DNA of 12,085 nt from JBFWQM01 sp050249455 (lineage in GTDB: Bacteria > Pseudomonadota > Alphaproteobacteria > MPNO01 > VGEU01), in the NCBI GenBank assembly GCA_050249455.1, contig JBFWQM010000175.1:1-12085 (forward strand), written 5' to 3'. Below, in pieces: positions 11,715 to 12,085 of the stretch. The first letter of the stretch is position 1. Every line of letters begins with the position of its first letter. A model generated the notes under the pieces. The model saw only the letters and a list, made by a program, of their open reading frames with translations, searched no databases and had not been told where the DNA came from. Position numbers and translations under genes: made by a program.

Positions 11715-12085
11715 CCGCCGGCGCGCTCGCGCTCGAGCTGGCGCAGCGCGCCGCGCTGGATCTTTCCGGTGGCGGTCAGCGGCAGCTCGGGTACGAACTC
11801 GATGGCGCGCGGGTACTTGAAGGCGGAGATCTGCTGCTTCACGAAGTTCTGCAACTCGGTCACCGTCTCCTCGCCCGGCGTCGCGCCGTCGGCGAGGATC
11901 ACGAACGCCTTCACGATCTGGCCGCGGTCGGCGTCGGGCGAGCCGACGACGGCGCACTCCTTCACCTTCGGGTGCTCCAGCAGCACCGCCTCGACCTCCA
12001 GGCCGGAGACGTTGTAGCCGGCGGTCAGGATCATGTCGTCGGTGCGCGCCTCGTAGGAGATGTAGCCCTCGGCGTCGATGCGGCA
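11711..12085 (-). CDS. AMP-dependent acyl-CoA synthetase, C-terminal end (runs off right edge)
   Basis: The last 124 residues of an ANL-superfamily adenylating enzyme, which activates a carboxylic acid to acyl-AMP and then acyl-CoA; the start lies beyond the window. Visible are the hinge region ARTDDMILTAGYNVSGLEVE with the hinge Asp and the A8 motif, the HPKVKECAVVGSPDADRGQIVKAFVIL stretch, and YPRAIEFVPELPLTATGKIQRGALRQ containing the catalytic Lys of motif A10 (TGKIQR). The RGQIVKAFVIL and FKYPRAIEFV segments most resemble benzoate or 2-aminobenzoate-CoA ligase-like enzymes; the substrate cannot be fixed because the acyl-binding N-terminal domain is missing here. Its TAG stop (11713-11711) overlaps the TAA of copCD in the sequence CTAA. 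Confidence 0.9.
   Translation of the reverse strand, partial: CRIDAEGYISYEARTDDMILTAGYNVSGLEVEAVLLEHPKVKECAVVGSPDADRGQIVKAFVILADGATPGEETVTELQNFVKQQISAFKYPRAIEFVPELPLTATGKIQRGALRQLERERAGG

Noticed and set aside
9192..11957. A 921-codon minus-strand open frame antisense to the copper operon
   Set aside because: Composition is almost all Arg/Ala/Gly/Asp with no motif; three plus-strand genes with signal peptides and known families occupy the same DNA.

Overview
The window is very GC-rich, tightly packed chromosomal DNA. Its protein families (exported caspase-like peptidase, autotransporter barrel, DUF1775/CopCD copper proteins, alanine dehydrogenase, NIPSNAP) and codon use, strongly biased to G/C in third position, suggest an alphaproteobacterium, perhaps a Rhodospirillales-like lineage. 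That assignment is inference; no rRNA or other phylogenetic marker is present. I see no tRNA, rRNA, CRISPR array, insertion sequence or phage gene.

Layout. Positions 1-2493 (minus strand) hold an exported caspase/metacaspase-like protein with Sel1 repeats and a long coiled coil, followed by the start of a second exported protein that runs off the left edge. Divergent from it, across a 244-bp region with a clear 22-bp dyad, is an autotransporter-type outer-membrane barrel (2738-4132, plus). This converges on an EamA/DMT permease (4143-5039, minus), which lies 28 nt downstream of a carboxymuconolactone-decarboxylase/AhpD-like protein (5068-5598, minus) whose CxxC motif is degenerate. A small NIPSNAP protein (5689-6003, plus) is divergent from that pair. 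A 261-bp convergent gap (6004-6264) carries a palindrome and an inverted pair of REP-like elements. Next comes alanine dehydrogenase (6265-7386, minus), divergent from a quinone-oxidoreductase-type MDR protein (7473-8462, plus) over an 86-bp promoter region, then a TerB-like protein (8528-8995, plus).

Positions 9040-11714 form a probable copper-handling operon: a small Cys/His-containing DUF2946-like membrane-anchored protein, a DUF1775/YcnI copper-binding protein and a CopC-CopD fusion with a C-terminal FixH/YtkA-like domain. Its putative promoter puts the transcript start almost on the first ATG, so the mRNA may be leaderless. A strong hairpin covers the only Shine-Dalgarno-like sequence before copCD. 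The right end is the C-terminal part of an acyl-CoA synthetase (minus) whose stop codon overlaps that of copCD.

Two units look functionally coherent: the copper cluster (periplasmic capture by YcnI and CopC, passage through CopD) and the exported caspase region with its secreted partner and divergent autotransporter. The rest is ordinary metabolism and transport. The best candidates for something not yet described are the exported metacaspase-like locus and the unusual leader structures of the copper operon.
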